64,000 nucleotides of DNA from Bin90 sp965214635 (GTDB lineage Bacteria > Chloroflexota > Dehalococcoidia > Lucifugimonadales > JADFKI01): NCBI GenBank assembly GCA_965214635.1, contig OZ243964.1, forward strand, positions 1,178,001-1,242,000, read 5' to 3'. A model generated the notes under the pieces. It had not been told where the DNA came from, did no database searches, and worked only from the letters and a program-made list of their open reading frames with translations. The translations under genes and the position numbers were made by a program. Below are positions 52,303-61,644 of the stretch, piece by piece; the stretch's first letter is position 1, and the number at the start of each line of letters is the position of its first letter.

Positions 52303-53229
52303 ATGCCCAGAACCATCTCACCCGAGTATGAATGTAGCGTACGCAAGCCCAGCGACTTCGACGATTTTTGGGATGGTGTGCTGCGCGATGCGGCGCTAAT
52401 CCCGCTGAACGCCGAGACCGTCGTCGACCCGCTGCGAACCTCTGATGAGCTTGAAACTTATCAGGTCTTCTACGACAGCTTGGACGGCGTGCGAGTTGCG
52501 GCGTGGTATTGCCTGCCGACAGAGCGTCAGGGACCGCTGCCGGTGGTGGTGTTCATGCCGGGCTATCAGAGCGACCCGGCAATTCCAAAGGATTGGGCGC
52601 GGCGTGGTTATGCGGCGCTCACCGCTGCCCCGCGCGGCAAGCTTCGCAGCAACGCCCAGTTCAACCCCGGATACCCCAACCTGCTCACCCACAACATCAT
52701 CGACCGCAACACCTACTCCTATCGCGGCTTCTATGTGGATGCGTGGCGCACGATAGACTATCTGCTCACCCGACCCGAAGTGGACGCCGACCGCATCGGC
52801 GTGGCAGGGAGCAGCCAGGGCGGTGGGCTTGCCGTCACCACAGCGGCGATGCGGCAGGAAGTGAAAGTGGCATCTGCCGGCGCTCCGTATCTCTGCGGCT
52901 TTATGGACGCTATTGCGCTAACCAACACATACCCATATCAAGAGATAACCGACTATCTTCGCCTGCATCCGGATAGCACCTCCGCCGTAGAACGCACCCT
53001 AGCCTACTTCGACGGCATCAGCTTCGCCGACCGCATAGCCAGCCCCATTATGGTCAACATCGGCTTGCAGGATAATGTCTGCCCGCCGGAGACGGGATAT
53101 GCGCTCTACAACGCCATCGCTAGCGAGCGCAAGAAACTCCATGTCTATGACGGGCACGGGCACGAGGCGGGGCGCTATCGACACACTGCCCGCATAACCG
53201 AATTTTTTGCCCAACACTTGCAGGCATAG
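52303..53229 (+). CDS. Acetylxylan esterase / cephalosporin-C deacetylase family hydrolase
   Basis: 308 residues, alpha/beta hydrolase of the AXE1 family. 'KPSDFDDFWD' near 16-25 is the family's N-terminal motif. The nucleophile elbow GSSQGG gives Ser171, with Asp257 in 'GLQDNVCPP' and His285/287 in 'DGHGHEAG' completing the triad. It removes acetyl groups from sugars. ATG 52303 follows AAGAGG. The next gene (53401-54315) is a paralogue that lost the triad, and a rhamnose mutarotase gene follows, suggesting plant or algal polysaccharide use. Confidence 0.88.
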   Translation: MPRTISPEYECSVRKPSDFDDFWDGVLRDAALIPLNAETVVDPLRTSDELETYQVFYDSLDGVRVAAWYCLPTERQGPLPVVVFMPGYQSDPAIPKDWARRGYAALTAAPRGKLRSNAQFNPGYPNLLTHNIIDRNTYSYRGFYVDAWRTIDYLLTRPEVDADRIGVAGSSQGGGLAVTTAAMRQEVKVASAGAPYLCGFMDAIALTNTYPYQEITDYLRLHPDSTSAVERTLAYFDGISFADRIASPIMVNIGLQDNVCPPETGYALYNAIASERKKLHVYDGHGHEAGRYRHTARITEFFAQHLQA

Positions 53230-53400
53230 CTCTATGTACAGAATACAGAGCGTGTGCTGACTCTATAAAAGAAAGCGCTTTTAGTTGGCACTGCCGACAT
53301 ATTCCTGCCCCACAAAGTGTGGCAAAGGATTCGCATAGATTTCCCGAAGCCGTGAACCCGTATGTCCCCTATGAACAGTAACGCAGAGGTGAGTTTCGTT

Positions 53401-54315
53401 ATGAACCCAACGCCCGATGCACCACCGACGGATTTCGATGAATACTGGCGGCGCTGCATCGACGAATTGGCGCTCTGTCCCGCAAGCCCGGAGACGGAGT
53501 TGCTCCCGATTCGCTGCACCGATTTCGCCACGATGTACGCCGTCAAGCTTACGAGCATCGGCCCCCGCCGGCTGTTCGGGTACCTGAGCGTGCCGCTCGG
53601 CGATGGCCCCCATCCCGCCATATACTACCCGCCCAAGTATCAGAGCGTCCTTGAGCTGATACCGCAGGGCGCGCAAAACTACCTCCGCAGCCGCTTCGTA
53701 ACCTTCGCCATTGCAGCGCGCGGGCAACGCCTCTCCGACTCCCCGCACGCCGCAATGTACCCGGGTCAGCTCACCGAGCGCATCGAGGATTCGGGAGCAT
53801 ATGCGTTTCGCGGCGTGGTCGCCGATGGCGTGCGCGGGCAGCAGTTCCTCGCCGCACTGCCGTATGTGGACGCAGCCCGCATCGTCTCCATTGGCAACGA
53901 TGTTGCGCTCATAACCGCAGCGCTGCAAGACGGCGCAACGCATCTCGTCTGCACGCCGGCGCTGTTCGCCAACACCGCAGCCATAGCCCCGCGCACCGGC
54001 GACTATCCGTTGGAAGAGATAAACGACTATCTGAACCTGCATCCTGACCGCAAGGATGCGGTGCATCGCACGCTGGCGTACTTTGAGTTGGAGCACCATG
54101 CGCCTGCGGTCAAGGCGTCTACGCTGTTGATGGCGGGAGCGAGCGGCAGCCTGCTGGACAGCGAGGCGCTGTCGTCGGTGTCGTCAGCAATCGGCGGTGA
54201 TGTGAGCGTGTTCGAGTCGCAGAGTTCTAGCTACAAAGACGGCATGCACGCCGAGCGGTGGATTGCGGAACAATTCGGGTTCGACGACATGATCCTGCCC
54301 GAGCATTGGCAATAG
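53401..54315 (+). CDS. Inactive-looking paralogue of the acetylxylan esterase
   Basis: 304 residues from ATG 53401 (AGAGGTGAG seven bases upstream; ATG 53362 would add 13). It aligns along its full length with the 52303-53229 esterase: 'TDFDEYW' matches 'SDFDDFW', 'YYPPKYQS' matches 'FMPGYQS', and 'EINDYLNLHPDRKDAVHRTLAYFELE' matches 'EITDYLRLHPDSTSAVERTLAYFDGI'. The nucleophile motif GSSQG is replaced by GNDVA (Ser to Asp167) and the acid residue region is also altered, though a His remains. A carbohydrate-binding or regulatory pseudo-esterase is the likely reading. The frame is intact. Confidence 0.8.
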   Translation: MNPTPDAPPTDFDEYWRRCIDELALCPASPETELLPIRCTDFATMYAVKLTSIGPRRLFGYLSVPLGDGPHPAIYYPPKYQSVLELIPQGAQNYLRSRFVTFAIAARGQRLSDSPHAAMYPGQLTERIEDSGAYAFRGVVADGVRGQQFLAALPYVDAARIVSIGNDVALITAALQDGATHLVCTPALFANTAAIAPRTGDYPLEEINDYLNLHPDRKDAVHRTLAYFELEHHAPAVKASTLLMAGASGSLLDSEALSSVSSAIGGDVSVFESQSSSYKDGMHAERWIAEQFGFDDMILPEHWQ

Positions 54316-54360
54316 TAGTTGGATTTCCACAATTTTCTTGCGAGAGGGAGTGCGGCTATG

Positions 54361-54681
54361 CAGCGCGTAGGCTTTCTGCTCAAAGTGAGAGAGGGCAGGG
54401 TAGAGGAATACAAGGCGCATCACCGTGCGGTGTGGCAGGACATGCTGGATGCGCTGCGCCGCAACGGTTGGCGCAACTACTCCCTGTTCATGCGCCCGGA
54501 CGGGCTGATGTTCGGCTACTTCGAGGCTGATGAGAGCTTCGCCGCATCTCTTGCCGGTATGTCCAAAGAGGACGCCAACCGCCGCTGGCAAGAGATGATG
54601 TCGCCCTTCTTCGAGATACCGCCCGGCGCTCATCCCGACGAGATGATGGTAGAACTGGAAGAGGTCTTTCACACGGACTAG
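54361..54681 (+). CDS. rhaM: L-rhamnose mutarotase
   Basis: 106 residues, the full family size. The start 'MQRVGFLLKVREGRVEEYKAHHRAVWQDMLDALRR' has the catalytic His of the 'HxxVWPE' type region (HHRAVW, 21-26), and 'NYSLFMRPDGLMFGYFE' and 'RWQEMMSPFFE' are family blocks. It interconverts the anomers of L-rhamnose. AGAGGGAG about nine bases upstream supports ATG 54361. It lies 45 bases after the esterase paralogue. Confidence 0.92.
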   Translation, partial: QRVGFLLKVREGRVEEYKAHHRAVWQDMLDALRRNGWRNYSLFMRPDGLMFGYFEADESFAASLAGMSKEDANRRWQEMMSPFFEIPPGAHPDEMMVELEEVFHTD

Positions 54682-54832
54682 CCGCCAATGGGTTAGTTTG
54701 TCAGTTCGTGTCGGTGTCTTTGCCGCAGATATTCTCGGGTAACACGAAAATGAGCGCTCTAATGTACGCCTTAAAGCGGCTGCACGGCTCGACATGGCTC
54801 GATAAAAACTTAAGATAACGCGAGGGTGAGAT

Positions 54833-55600
54833 ATGCGACTTCAGGGTAAGACCGCAATCGTAACCGGCGGGGCGTCTGGCATCGGGCGCGCCATATGCGA
54901 GCTGTTCGCCGAACACGGTGCGCGCGTTGCCATCGCAGACATCGACACCGGCGGCGGTGAAGAGACGCAGCGACGCATCACGGCGGCGAGCGGTGAAGCC
55001 CTGTTCGTTCGCACCGATGTGTCGGACGAAGCCGATGTGGAGCGGATGGTCGCAGCCGCAGTGGCCGCATACGGCGACGCCATACACATTCTGGTCAACG
55101 ACGCGGCCGTGTTTGTGTTCGGCGAGGTGCAGGATGTCAGCGCCGCCGACTGGCAGCGCGTGTTGGGCGTCAATGTGCTTGGGCAGGCATACTGCGTCAA
55201 GTATGCGCTGCCGCACCTGAAGGCGGCGGGCGGTGGCGCAATCGTCAACATCGCATCCGTCAGCGGGTTTATCGCCCAACCGGCGTTCGTGCCCTACAAT
55301 GCCTCCAAAGGCGCGATAATGCAGCTGACCCGCTGCTTGGCAATGGATCTTGCGCCGCACAACATCCGCGTCAACTGCGTCTGCCCCGGCTCCGTGCTGA
55401 CGCCCGCAACCGAACGGCATCGGCGGTTTGTGGGCGCAGACCGCGACGAATTTATGCGGGAGGCGGGTGCGTCCAACTTCCAAAATCGCATAGCCGACCC
55501 GCGCGAAATCGCCTACGGCGCACTCTTCTTGGCGTCCGACGAAGCGTCGTTCGTAACCGGAGCGCCGCTCGTGATGGACGGCGGCTTGACGGCGCAATAG
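54833..55600 (+). CDS. Short-chain dehydrogenase/reductase
   Basis: 255 residues, classical SDR. NAD(P) motif TGGASGIG (12-19), Asp in 'IADID' suggesting NAD preference, catalytic Ser-Tyr-Lys in 'IASVSGF' and 'YNASKGA', and 'NCVCPGSVLTP'. The usual NNAG motif reads VNDAA, a mild deviation. It probably oxidises a sugar or sugar acid, given rhaM and the esterases just upstream, but SDR substrates cannot be told from sequence. ATG 54833 follows GAGGGTGAG. Confidence 0.9.
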   Translation: MRLQGKTAIVTGGASGIGRAICELFAEHGARVAIADIDTGGGEETQRRITAASGEALFVRTDVSDEADVERMVAAAVAAYGDAIHILVNDAAVFVFGEVQDVSAADWQRVLGVNVLGQAYCVKYALPHLKAAGGGAIVNIASVSGFIAQPAFVPYNASKGAIMQLTRCLAMDLAPHNIRVNCVCPGSVLTPATERHRRFVGADRDEFMREAGASNFQNRIADPREIAYGALFLASDEASFVTGAPLVMDGGLTAQ

Positions 55601-55962
55601 GCATGCCGACCCAATACGCCCCCTTTCCAACGCAGAGCATAGCCGCCGGAGTTTTCTTCCCCGCTGCTGTCCGAACCTGTTGTGCATTTGTCCATTCTCG
55701 CCAAATCTGTGTCGCTGTACAGAGCTGTTTTTGCCCTGTCTTCCGTTCTCATGCGTTGCCCTTATCGGTAGGCAGGGATTTTGCGGCGTTCGCAAGCGCG
55801 AGACAAGCATGAAATGCTTGGCGATGCCCGCCGTCTGTCCATTGGATAGACTAGCCCCAAATCGTGATATAATCGGGGCGCACTGCACTATACGCGCTGT
55901 GCAAGCAATGCAAGGCGGTCTCCGCAAAACCACAAGCGCATCTGGACGAAAAGGGACTAAAA
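55601..55962. other. 362-base gap before the methylcitrate operon
   Basis: No gene is seen. The gap holds the extended -10 promoter at 55865-55873 and an AT-poor leader of about 85 bases. Confidence 0.5.
55865..55873 (+). promoter_or_regulatory. Extended -10 promoter for prpDBC
   Basis: TGATATAAT, identical to the element before proB (30473-30481). The transcript would start near 55880, about 83 bases before ATG 55963. Confidence 0.55.
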
Positions 55963-57342
55963 ATGTCAGACAAATACAGCAAGATGTTCGCCGAGTACTC
56001 GCACGGGCTGCGATATGAGGACCTGCCGCCTGAGACGGTGCACGAGGTCAAGCGTCGTATCCTAGACAGCATTGGCGTCAGCATGGCGGCGTTTTCGGAG
56101 GATGCGCCCAAAGCCGCCCGCACCTACGCCTACGACTTCGCCATGCCGAACGGCGCAACCGTTTGGGGCGCGCCTGTCCGCGTTACTCCGGAGGCGGCGA
56201 CCTTCGCTAACGGGCTGATGACGCGCTACCTCGACTTCAACGACACCTACCTGTCGCTAGAGCCGCTGCATCCGAGCGACATGCTGCCGGGTCTGATTGC
56301 GCTGTGCGAGTGGAGCGGTGCGCCTGTGAGGGACATTTTCACCGCAGCAGCAGTTGCCTACGAAGTGTCCGTCAACCTGTGCGACGCCGCAAGCATCCGC
56401 GCCTACCAGTGGGACCATGTGGTCTATACGGGCATCGGCGCTGCGTGCGGAGCGGGCAGGCTGCTTGAGCAGTCCGCCGAACAGATTGAGCACACCATAT
56501 CCATCGCCAGCGTGCCGCACGCATCCATGCGCCAAACCCGCGCCGGCGAACTCTCCATGTGGAAGGGCGCCGCCGCCGCCAACTCAGTGCGTAACGCTGT
56601 GTTCGCAAGCCTCGTGTCGCAGCGCGGGCTGACGGGGCCATACCAGCCGTTTGCGGGCGAAATGGGCTTTTTCGCCCAGCTGCTCGGCGGCAATGCGTTC
56701 GACGATGTGGCGTTAGGGTCTCTTGCGAACGGCACAGCCCCTACACGCATCCAAGACACCTACATCAAGAAGTGGCCCGTTGAGTACCACGCGCAAAGCG
56801 CCGTGGACGCCGCCGTGGAACTGCGCGACGAACTCGGAGGTGATGTTAACCTGATAGACTCCATCCACTTGGACACATTCAAGGTCTCGTATGAGATTAT
56901 CGCCAAAGACCCGGAGAAGTGGGCGCCCAAGACGCGCGAAACCGCCGACCATTCGCTTATGTACATCGTTGCAGCGGCGCTGCTAGACGGCACGGTGACC
57001 AAGCATTCGTTCTCACAGCAGATGCTGGACAGCCCCCGCATCAAGATGCTGCTCGGCAAGACCACGCTGGAAGAGGACGACGCGCTCACCGCAGGCTACC
57101 CGGAGGGCATTCCGAACCGCATCACCATCCGCACGAAAGACGGCGGCACGCTCACGCGCGAGGTGAGTTTCCCGCGCGGACACGCCATGAACAAGATGGC
57201 CGACTTCGAGGTAGAAGGCAAGTTCCTGCTGAATGTGGAGGATGTGTGGACCGAGCCACAGGCGCGCAAAGTCATCGACCTAGTATGGCACATCGACGAA
57301 CAGCCCGACCTGTCCGACCTGATGGAGGCGATGCGAATATGA
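55963..57342 (+). CDS. prpD: MmgE/PrpD family 2-methylcitrate dehydratase
   Basis: 459 residues. The family start ('LPPETVHEVKRRILDSIGVSMAA'), 'RYLDFNDTYLSLEPLHPSDMLPGLIALCEW' and 'LLEQSAEQIEHTISIA' are all MmgE/PrpD hallmarks. It dehydrates 2-methylcitrate in propionyl-CoA breakdown. It is first in a three-gene operon; its TGA overlaps the ATG of prpB (ATGA, 57339-57342). Confidence 0.9.
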   Translation: MSDKYSKMFAEYSHGLRYEDLPPETVHEVKRRILDSIGVSMAAFSEDAPKAARTYAYDFAMPNGATVWGAPVRVTPEAATFANGLMTRYLDFNDTYLSLEPLHPSDMLPGLIALCEWSGAPVRDIFTAAAVAYEVSVNLCDAASIRAYQWDHVVYTGIGAACGAGRLLEQSAEQIEHTISIASVPHASMRQTRAGELSMWKGAAAANSVRNAVFASLVSQRGLTGPYQPFAGEMGFFAQLLGGNAFDDVALGSLANGTAPTRIQDTYIKKWPVEYHAQSAVDAAVELRDELGGDVNLIDSIHLDTFKVSYEIIAKDPEKWAPKTRETADHSLMYIVAAALLDGTVTKHSFSQQMLDSPRIKMLLGKTTLEEDDALTAGYPEGIPNRITIRTKDGGTLTREVSFPRGHAMNKMADFEVEGKFLLNVEDVWTEPQARKVIDLVWHIDEQPDLSDLMEAMRI

Positions 57343-58235
57343 GCTGGATGCTTCACCCTCCGCCGCAACGCAGCCACGCTGCGCGCCTGACCGAGCTGCT
57401 GGATGCCAGCGAACCGCTCGCTGTCCCCGGCGTGTTCAACCCGATGACGGCGATGATAGCCCGCAAGGTGGGCTTCGATGCGCTATACTTCTCTGGCGCC
57501 GCCTTCTCAGCGAGTTTGGGCATTCCCGACATAGGGCTGTTCACGCTAGCGGAGCTGACGGACGCCGTGCGCTGGATGGTGCGCGCATCTGGCTTGCCCT
57601 TCATCGTGGACGCCGATACAGGCTTCGGCGAGGCAATCAATGTCATCCGTACGGTGAAAGATCTGGAGGCTGCAGGCGCAGCCGCAATTCAAATCGAAGA
57701 CCAAGTGCTGCCCAAGCGCTGCGGACACCTTGATGGCAAGACGGTCGTAACGGCGGATGCGTTCGCCGAAAAGATAGCCGCCGCCGCTCACGCCCGAGAC
57801 GAGATGCTCATTATCGCACGCACCGATGTCCGCGCCATCGAGGGCATGGACGCCGCCATAGAGCGCGGGCTGCTCTGCAAGGAGGCGGGGGCAGACATCA
57901 TCTTCCCGGAGGCGATGCAGTCGCTAGACGAGTTCAGGGCGTACGCCGACGCAGTGGGCGGCAACCTGCTCGCTAACATGACCGAGTTCGGCAAGTCGCC
58001 CTACTTGAGCGTGGACGAGTTCGCAGCGCTCGGCTACAACATCGTCATCTTTCCCGTAACCACACTGCGCGTCGCTGCCAAAGCCGCCGAAGATGTTCTC
58101 ATCGACATCAAGCGCACGGGCACGCAGTCCGGCTGGCTAGAGAGGATGCAGACCCGCGCCGAGCTATATGACCTGATAGAGTATGATGCGTATGCGGAGC
58201 TGGACAGCGGGCTGTCGCTGGGCAATCGGGACTGA
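57339..58235 (+). CDS. prpB: Isocitrate lyase/PEP mutase family, 2-methylisocitrate lyase
   Basis: 298 residues from the ATG that overlaps the prpD stop. The Mg-binding 'VDADTGFGEA' (about 85-94), 'QIEDQVLPKRCGH' with the active-site Cys (KRCGH) and 'ARTDVRAIEGMDAAIERG' are typical of methylisocitrate lyase, which splits 2-methylisocitrate to pyruvate and succinate. Its place between dehydratase and synthase supports this over other PEP-mutase relatives. Confidence 0.9.
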   Translation: MSWMLHPPPQRSHAARLTELLDASEPLAVPGVFNPMTAMIARKVGFDALYFSGAAFSASLGIPDIGLFTLAELTDAVRWMVRASGLPFIVDADTGFGEAINVIRTVKDLEAAGAAAIQIEDQVLPKRCGHLDGKTVVTADAFAEKIAAAAHARDEMLIIARTDVRAIEGMDAAIERGLLCKEAGADIIFPEAMQSLDEFRAYADAVGGNLLANMTEFGKSPYLSVDEFAALGYNIVIFPVTTLRVAAKAAEDVLIDIKRTGTQSGWLERMQTRAELYDLIEYDAYAELDSGLSLGNRD

Positions 58236-58313
58236 CGGAGACGGAGATAGAAGAGACGATGCACCTGGCCACTGAAAACTATTAGCTGACACTTAACCTT
58301 GGGAGGGCACAAA

Positions 58314-59468
58314 ATGACCACCCCCGCATACAGCCCCGGATTGGAGGGCGTCATCGCCACAGAGACCGCAGTGTCTTACCTCGATGTGGACATCGAGCAG
58401 ATACTCGTGCGCGGCTACGACCTCATCGAACTGGCGCAGAACCTCTGCTACACCGATGTGGCATATCTCGTCATCTACGGCGAGCTGCCCACATCCGAAC
58501 AGGCGCAGGCGTTCTGCGCTAGGCTAGCAGCCGAAGCCGAAATCCCCGAAGACCTGTACCGCCTCTTCGAACTGATGCCGAAATCCACCGTAGCGATGGA
58601 CGCCCTCCGCACCGGGCTTTCCTTCCTTGCTGGCTACGAAGACCCTGCCGTGCTGCACGATAATTCGCACGAAGCCAACCTAGAAAAGGGCATCCGACTG
58701 CTCGCCAAGATGCCAAACTTGACCGCCAACTCATACCGCGCGCTCAACGATATGCCCTTCGTCCGCCCGAACCCAGACCTCGGCTATATGGAGAACTACC
58801 TGTACATGCTGCGTGGGGAGCGCCCGGATGCCGAATCTCTGGACGCATTCGACCGCATCCACATGTGCTACATAGAGCACGAGATGCCCAATTCCACCTT
58901 TGCGGCGCGGGTGATAGCGTCCACCTTGTCGGACATCTACGGAGCGATGGTTGGCGCGGTGGCGTCGCTGAAGGGGCCGCTGCATGGCGGTGCGAACGAG
59001 GCGGCGATAGAGTTTCTGTTGGACATCAACGGCGAGGGTGGCCCATCGCACGCCGAGCCTTACACGATGGCGAAGCTAGACCAGCGTGCCCGCATAATGG
59101 GCTTCGGACACCGCGTCTATATGCGAAAGTACGACCCCCGCGCGCGCTTCCTGATGGACTACATCCCGCGTCTAGCCGAACGCATCCCGAACGGCAAAGA
59201 CCTTGCGTCCATCTACTCCACCGTGGAGCAGGTGATGTATCGCGAGAAGGGGTTGTATCCGAACACCGACTATCCCATAGGGCTGCTTTACTACCTGTTG
59301 GGCATACCGATACCGCTGTACACGCCGATATTCTTTGCGTCGCGCACGGCGGGCAACATCGCCCATGTGCTGGAGCAGCACGATGACAACCGTCTCTTCC
59401 GCCCGCGTGTCATCTACACCGGCGACCGCGGCCTCAAGCCGCCCGACAGCCCGATTTCGCCGCAGTAG
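58314..59468 (+). CDS. prpC: 2-methylcitrate synthase / citrate synthase family
   Basis: 384 residues from ATG 58314 (GGGAGGGC upstream; a TTG at 58299 is unlikely). The three citrate-synthase active-site blocks are present: 'LKGPLHGGANE', 'IMGFGHRVYMRKYDPRA' and the 'SRTAGNIAHVLEQHDDNRLFRPR' end. Context makes 2-methylcitrate synthase (propionyl-CoA plus oxaloacetate) the likely role; such enzymes often also accept acetyl-CoA. Confidence 0.9.
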   Translation: MTTPAYSPGLEGVIATETAVSYLDVDIEQILVRGYDLIELAQNLCYTDVAYLVIYGELPTSEQAQAFCARLAAEAEIPEDLYRLFELMPKSTVAMDALRTGLSFLAGYEDPAVLHDNSHEANLEKGIRLLAKMPNLTANSYRALNDMPFVRPNPDLGYMENYLYMLRGERPDAESLDAFDRIHMCYIEHEMPNSTFAARVIASTLSDIYGAMVGAVASLKGPLHGGANEAAIEFLLDINGEGGPSHAEPYTMAKLDQRARIMGFGHRVYMRKYDPRARFLMDYIPRLAERIPNGKDLASIYSTVEQVMYREKGLYPNTDYPIGLLYYLLGIPIPLYTPIFFASRTAGNIAHVLEQHDDNRLFRPRVIYTGDRGLKPPDSPISPQ

Positions 59469-59536
59469 GTTTTGTGTGAAGCGAACCCCGTTCCTGTATG
59501 CGCGCGCCATATACGCAGAGATGGGTATCCGACTCG

Positions 59537-60481
59537 CTAAAAGCCCGCAGGCGGCTGTATGTCCAGCGGCTTCCCGAAGTCGGTGTATCGCACTGTCATG
59601 GTGAACTCCACATCGCCGCCGATGTCGGCTGCGCCTAGCGCTCCGCCGCCCGCAAGCCCTGCGGTGTCTTGTGCGTCTGCGGATGTTTCGCCCGCCATCG
59701 TCATGCGGTGCACAAGCCCGTCGCTTTCGCTCACCCAAAGCTCGCACTCCAACCGCTCGAAGGCGCTGCCCAGCACGACGGCGTCTAGCTCGGCGCGTAT
59801 GCGCTGCACAGGGATGCCGTCAACTGCCCGCTCGCCCGCAAACTGCGCCGCAGTGTAGCGCGATATGTCCGTTGGAGGGCGCACAAGCTCGTGCAGGTTG
59901 GGGAACACGCCGTCTGCGTCCAAGAACTTGTCCCATCCGATGGCGTCCGGGCTGCGGATGTAGGTGGCGTCCCCGATGGACACCACATCCAGCGCCGTGG
60001 TTGCGCCCGCTTGTGCCAGTGACACAGTGCCGCTCATGCGACCATCGGCTTGGAAATCCCCCGTTACCTCGAACGGGAACTCCGTTCCAAAGGTCTCTTC
60101 GTCCATGCGAAAGCTCGCCTCAGTCTGCACTGACTTGAAGGCTGCGTCGATTTCGGCGTGAAAGCTCGGGGCGATTTGCATCGCATCGATTGCGGTGGCG
60201 AGGGCGGCGACTGCAGCGGGGTCGCTCACTGCGGCGTCTGCCGAGCGGGCAGGCATGGGAACAGGCGTATGAGCGGGTGTCGGCGGTCTTGGCGTGCGTA
60301 TCAGTGGGTGCGCTGGGGGCCGTCTCGGCGGCGTATCCTGTTGCGCCGGTAGTTCGCTGTGATCGTCGTCAGGTGGCACACATGCAAGCAACAGCAGCGC
60401 ACAGGCGCACAGTCCGACAAGCAGGGCGTATCGCCTCAACGGCGGGGGCAGATGCTGCTGCAAGCCGAGATTACCTAGCAT
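59537..60481 (-). CDS. Lipoprotein of LppX/LprAFG-like type
   Basis: 314 residues from ATG 60481. Signal and lipobox LLLAC (Cys34), then about 45 residues rich in Pro and Thr, then a beta-rich domain ('FHAEIDAAFKSV', 'GDFQADGRMSGTVSL', 'GDATYIRSPDAIGWDKFLD') resembling lipid-carrier lipoproteins such as LppX/LprG. Transport of a lipid or glycolipid is a guess from fold similarity. It starts six bases after the carA stop, where carB would be expected, so it is cotranscribed with pyrimidine genes. Confidence 0.75.
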   Translation of the reverse strand: MLGNLGLQQHLPPPLRRYALLVGLCACALLLLACVPPDDDHSELPAQQDTPPRRPPAHPLIRTPRPPTPAHTPVPMPARSADAAVSDPAAVAALATAIDAMQIAPSFHAEIDAAFKSVQTEASFRMDEETFGTEFPFEVTGDFQADGRMSGTVSLAQAGATTALDVVSIGDATYIRSPDAIGWDKFLDADGVFPNLHELVRPPTDISRYTAAQFAGERAVDGIPVQRIRAELDAVVLGSAFERLECELWVSESDGLVHRMTMAGETSADAQDTAGLAGGGALGAADIGGDVEFTMTVRYTDFGKPLDIQPPAGF

Positions 60482-60487
60482 CAACTC

Positions 60488-61591
60488 TTATGCTGACAGC
60501 ATATCCATAAATCGGTCGAAGATATATTCGTTGTCTAGCGGGCCGGGCGATGCCTCCGAGTGGTATTGGATGGTCATCACGGGTAGGGACTTGTGGCGCA
60601 AGCCCTCCACAGTGCCGTCGTTTAGGTTGATGTGGCTGACCTCCACATCTTGCGGCAGGCTGTCGGCGTCTACCGCATAGCCGTGGTTCTGCGCCGTGAT
60701 GTGCACGAGTCCGGTCTGCAAGTCCTTGACGGGGTGATTTGCGCCGCGATGCCCGAACTTGAGCTTGAATGTGCTGCCGCCCACAGCGCGCCCGACGACC
60801 TGATTGCCGAGACAGATGCCGAATACTGGCAGCCTGCCCATCAGCCCGCGCGTGGTTTCCACGGCGTATTCCAGCAGTTCTGGGTCGCCCGGCCCCGGCG
60901 AAAGCATCACGCCGTCTGGGTTGCGCTCCAAGATGTCTTGCGCCGACGCCGTAGCGGGCATCGCCACCACCTCGCACCCGCGCGAGCGGAGCATGCGCAG
61001 GATGTTGTACTTCAAGCCGTAGTCGCTGACGAGGATGCGGCGCGTGGTTTCGGGCGCAGGCTGGCGCCATAGCGGGCTGTTCCAATCGTATGCGCTTTCG
61101 GTGGTAACCTGCCGCACGAGGTCTAGTTCGCCGTATGCTGGGATGCTTTGCAGCCGTTGTAGCGCATCTGCTGGCGACTCGTCCACGGCGATAGCGCCCA
61201 TCATCACGCCCTGCGTCCGCAGCCTGCGGGTGATGGCGCGAGTGTCCACGCCGCTCACTCCGGGGATGCCCTCCGCACGCAGATACTCGTCCAGCGTCAT
61301 CTCGCTCATAGCATGGCTTGGGCGCAGGCTGTGTTCGCGCACCACGAACCCTGACACCTGCACATGCTTGGACTCGTAGTCGCGCGCATTGATGCCGTAG
61401 TTGCCGATGAGCGGGTATGTCGGCACCACTATCTGCCCGGCAAACGACGGGTCGGTCAGCATCTCTTGATAGCCGGTCATAGAGGTGGCGAACACCACCT
61501 CGCCGTGCGCCGGTGTCCGTGCGCCGAAGGCATCGCCTTCATAAGCAGAGCCGTCTTCTAGTACGAGATACGCAGGTTGGGGTTGGGACAT
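60488..61591 (-). CDS. carA: Carbamoyl-phosphate synthase small subunit
   Basis: 367 residues. The N-terminal CarA domain starts 'AYLVLEDGSAYEGDAFGA' and contains 'FATSMTGYQEMLTDPS'. The glutaminase domain has the nucleophile Cys in 'FGICLGNQVVG' and the His/Glu pair in 'QYHSEASPGP'. It releases ammonia from glutamine for CarB. The carB gene is not adjacent: a lipoprotein gene follows instead. Upstream (61592-61794) is a three-dyad array, a likely control site for this gene. Confidence 0.94.
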   Translation of the reverse strand: MSQPQPAYLVLEDGSAYEGDAFGARTPAHGEVVFATSMTGYQEMLTDPSFAGQIVVPTYPLIGNYGINARDYESKHVQVSGFVVREHSLRPSHAMSEMTLDEYLRAEGIPGVSGVDTRAITRRLRTQGVMMGAIAVDESPADALQRLQSIPAYGELDLVRQVTTESAYDWNSPLWRQPAPETTRRILVSDYGLKYNILRMLRSRGCEVVAMPATASAQDILERNPDGVMLSPGPGDPELLEYAVETTRGLMGRLPVFGICLGNQVVGRAVGGSTFKLKFGHRGANHPVKDLQTGLVHITAQNHGYAVDADSLPQDVEVSHINLNDGTVEGLRHKSLPVMTIQYHSEASPGPLDNEYIFDRFMDMLSA

Positions 61592-61644
61592 TGCTTGCCG
61601 CTGCTCCTAGCTGGGGTTGTTCATCGGATTTTGCCTGCCATATA

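Noticed and set aside
56919..57338. N-terminal extension of prpB by 140 codons overlapping prpD
   Set aside because: The sequence before 57339 is low-quality Arg/His-rich and lies over the conserved prpD frame; the ATGA overlap gives a natural start and a protein of normal family size.
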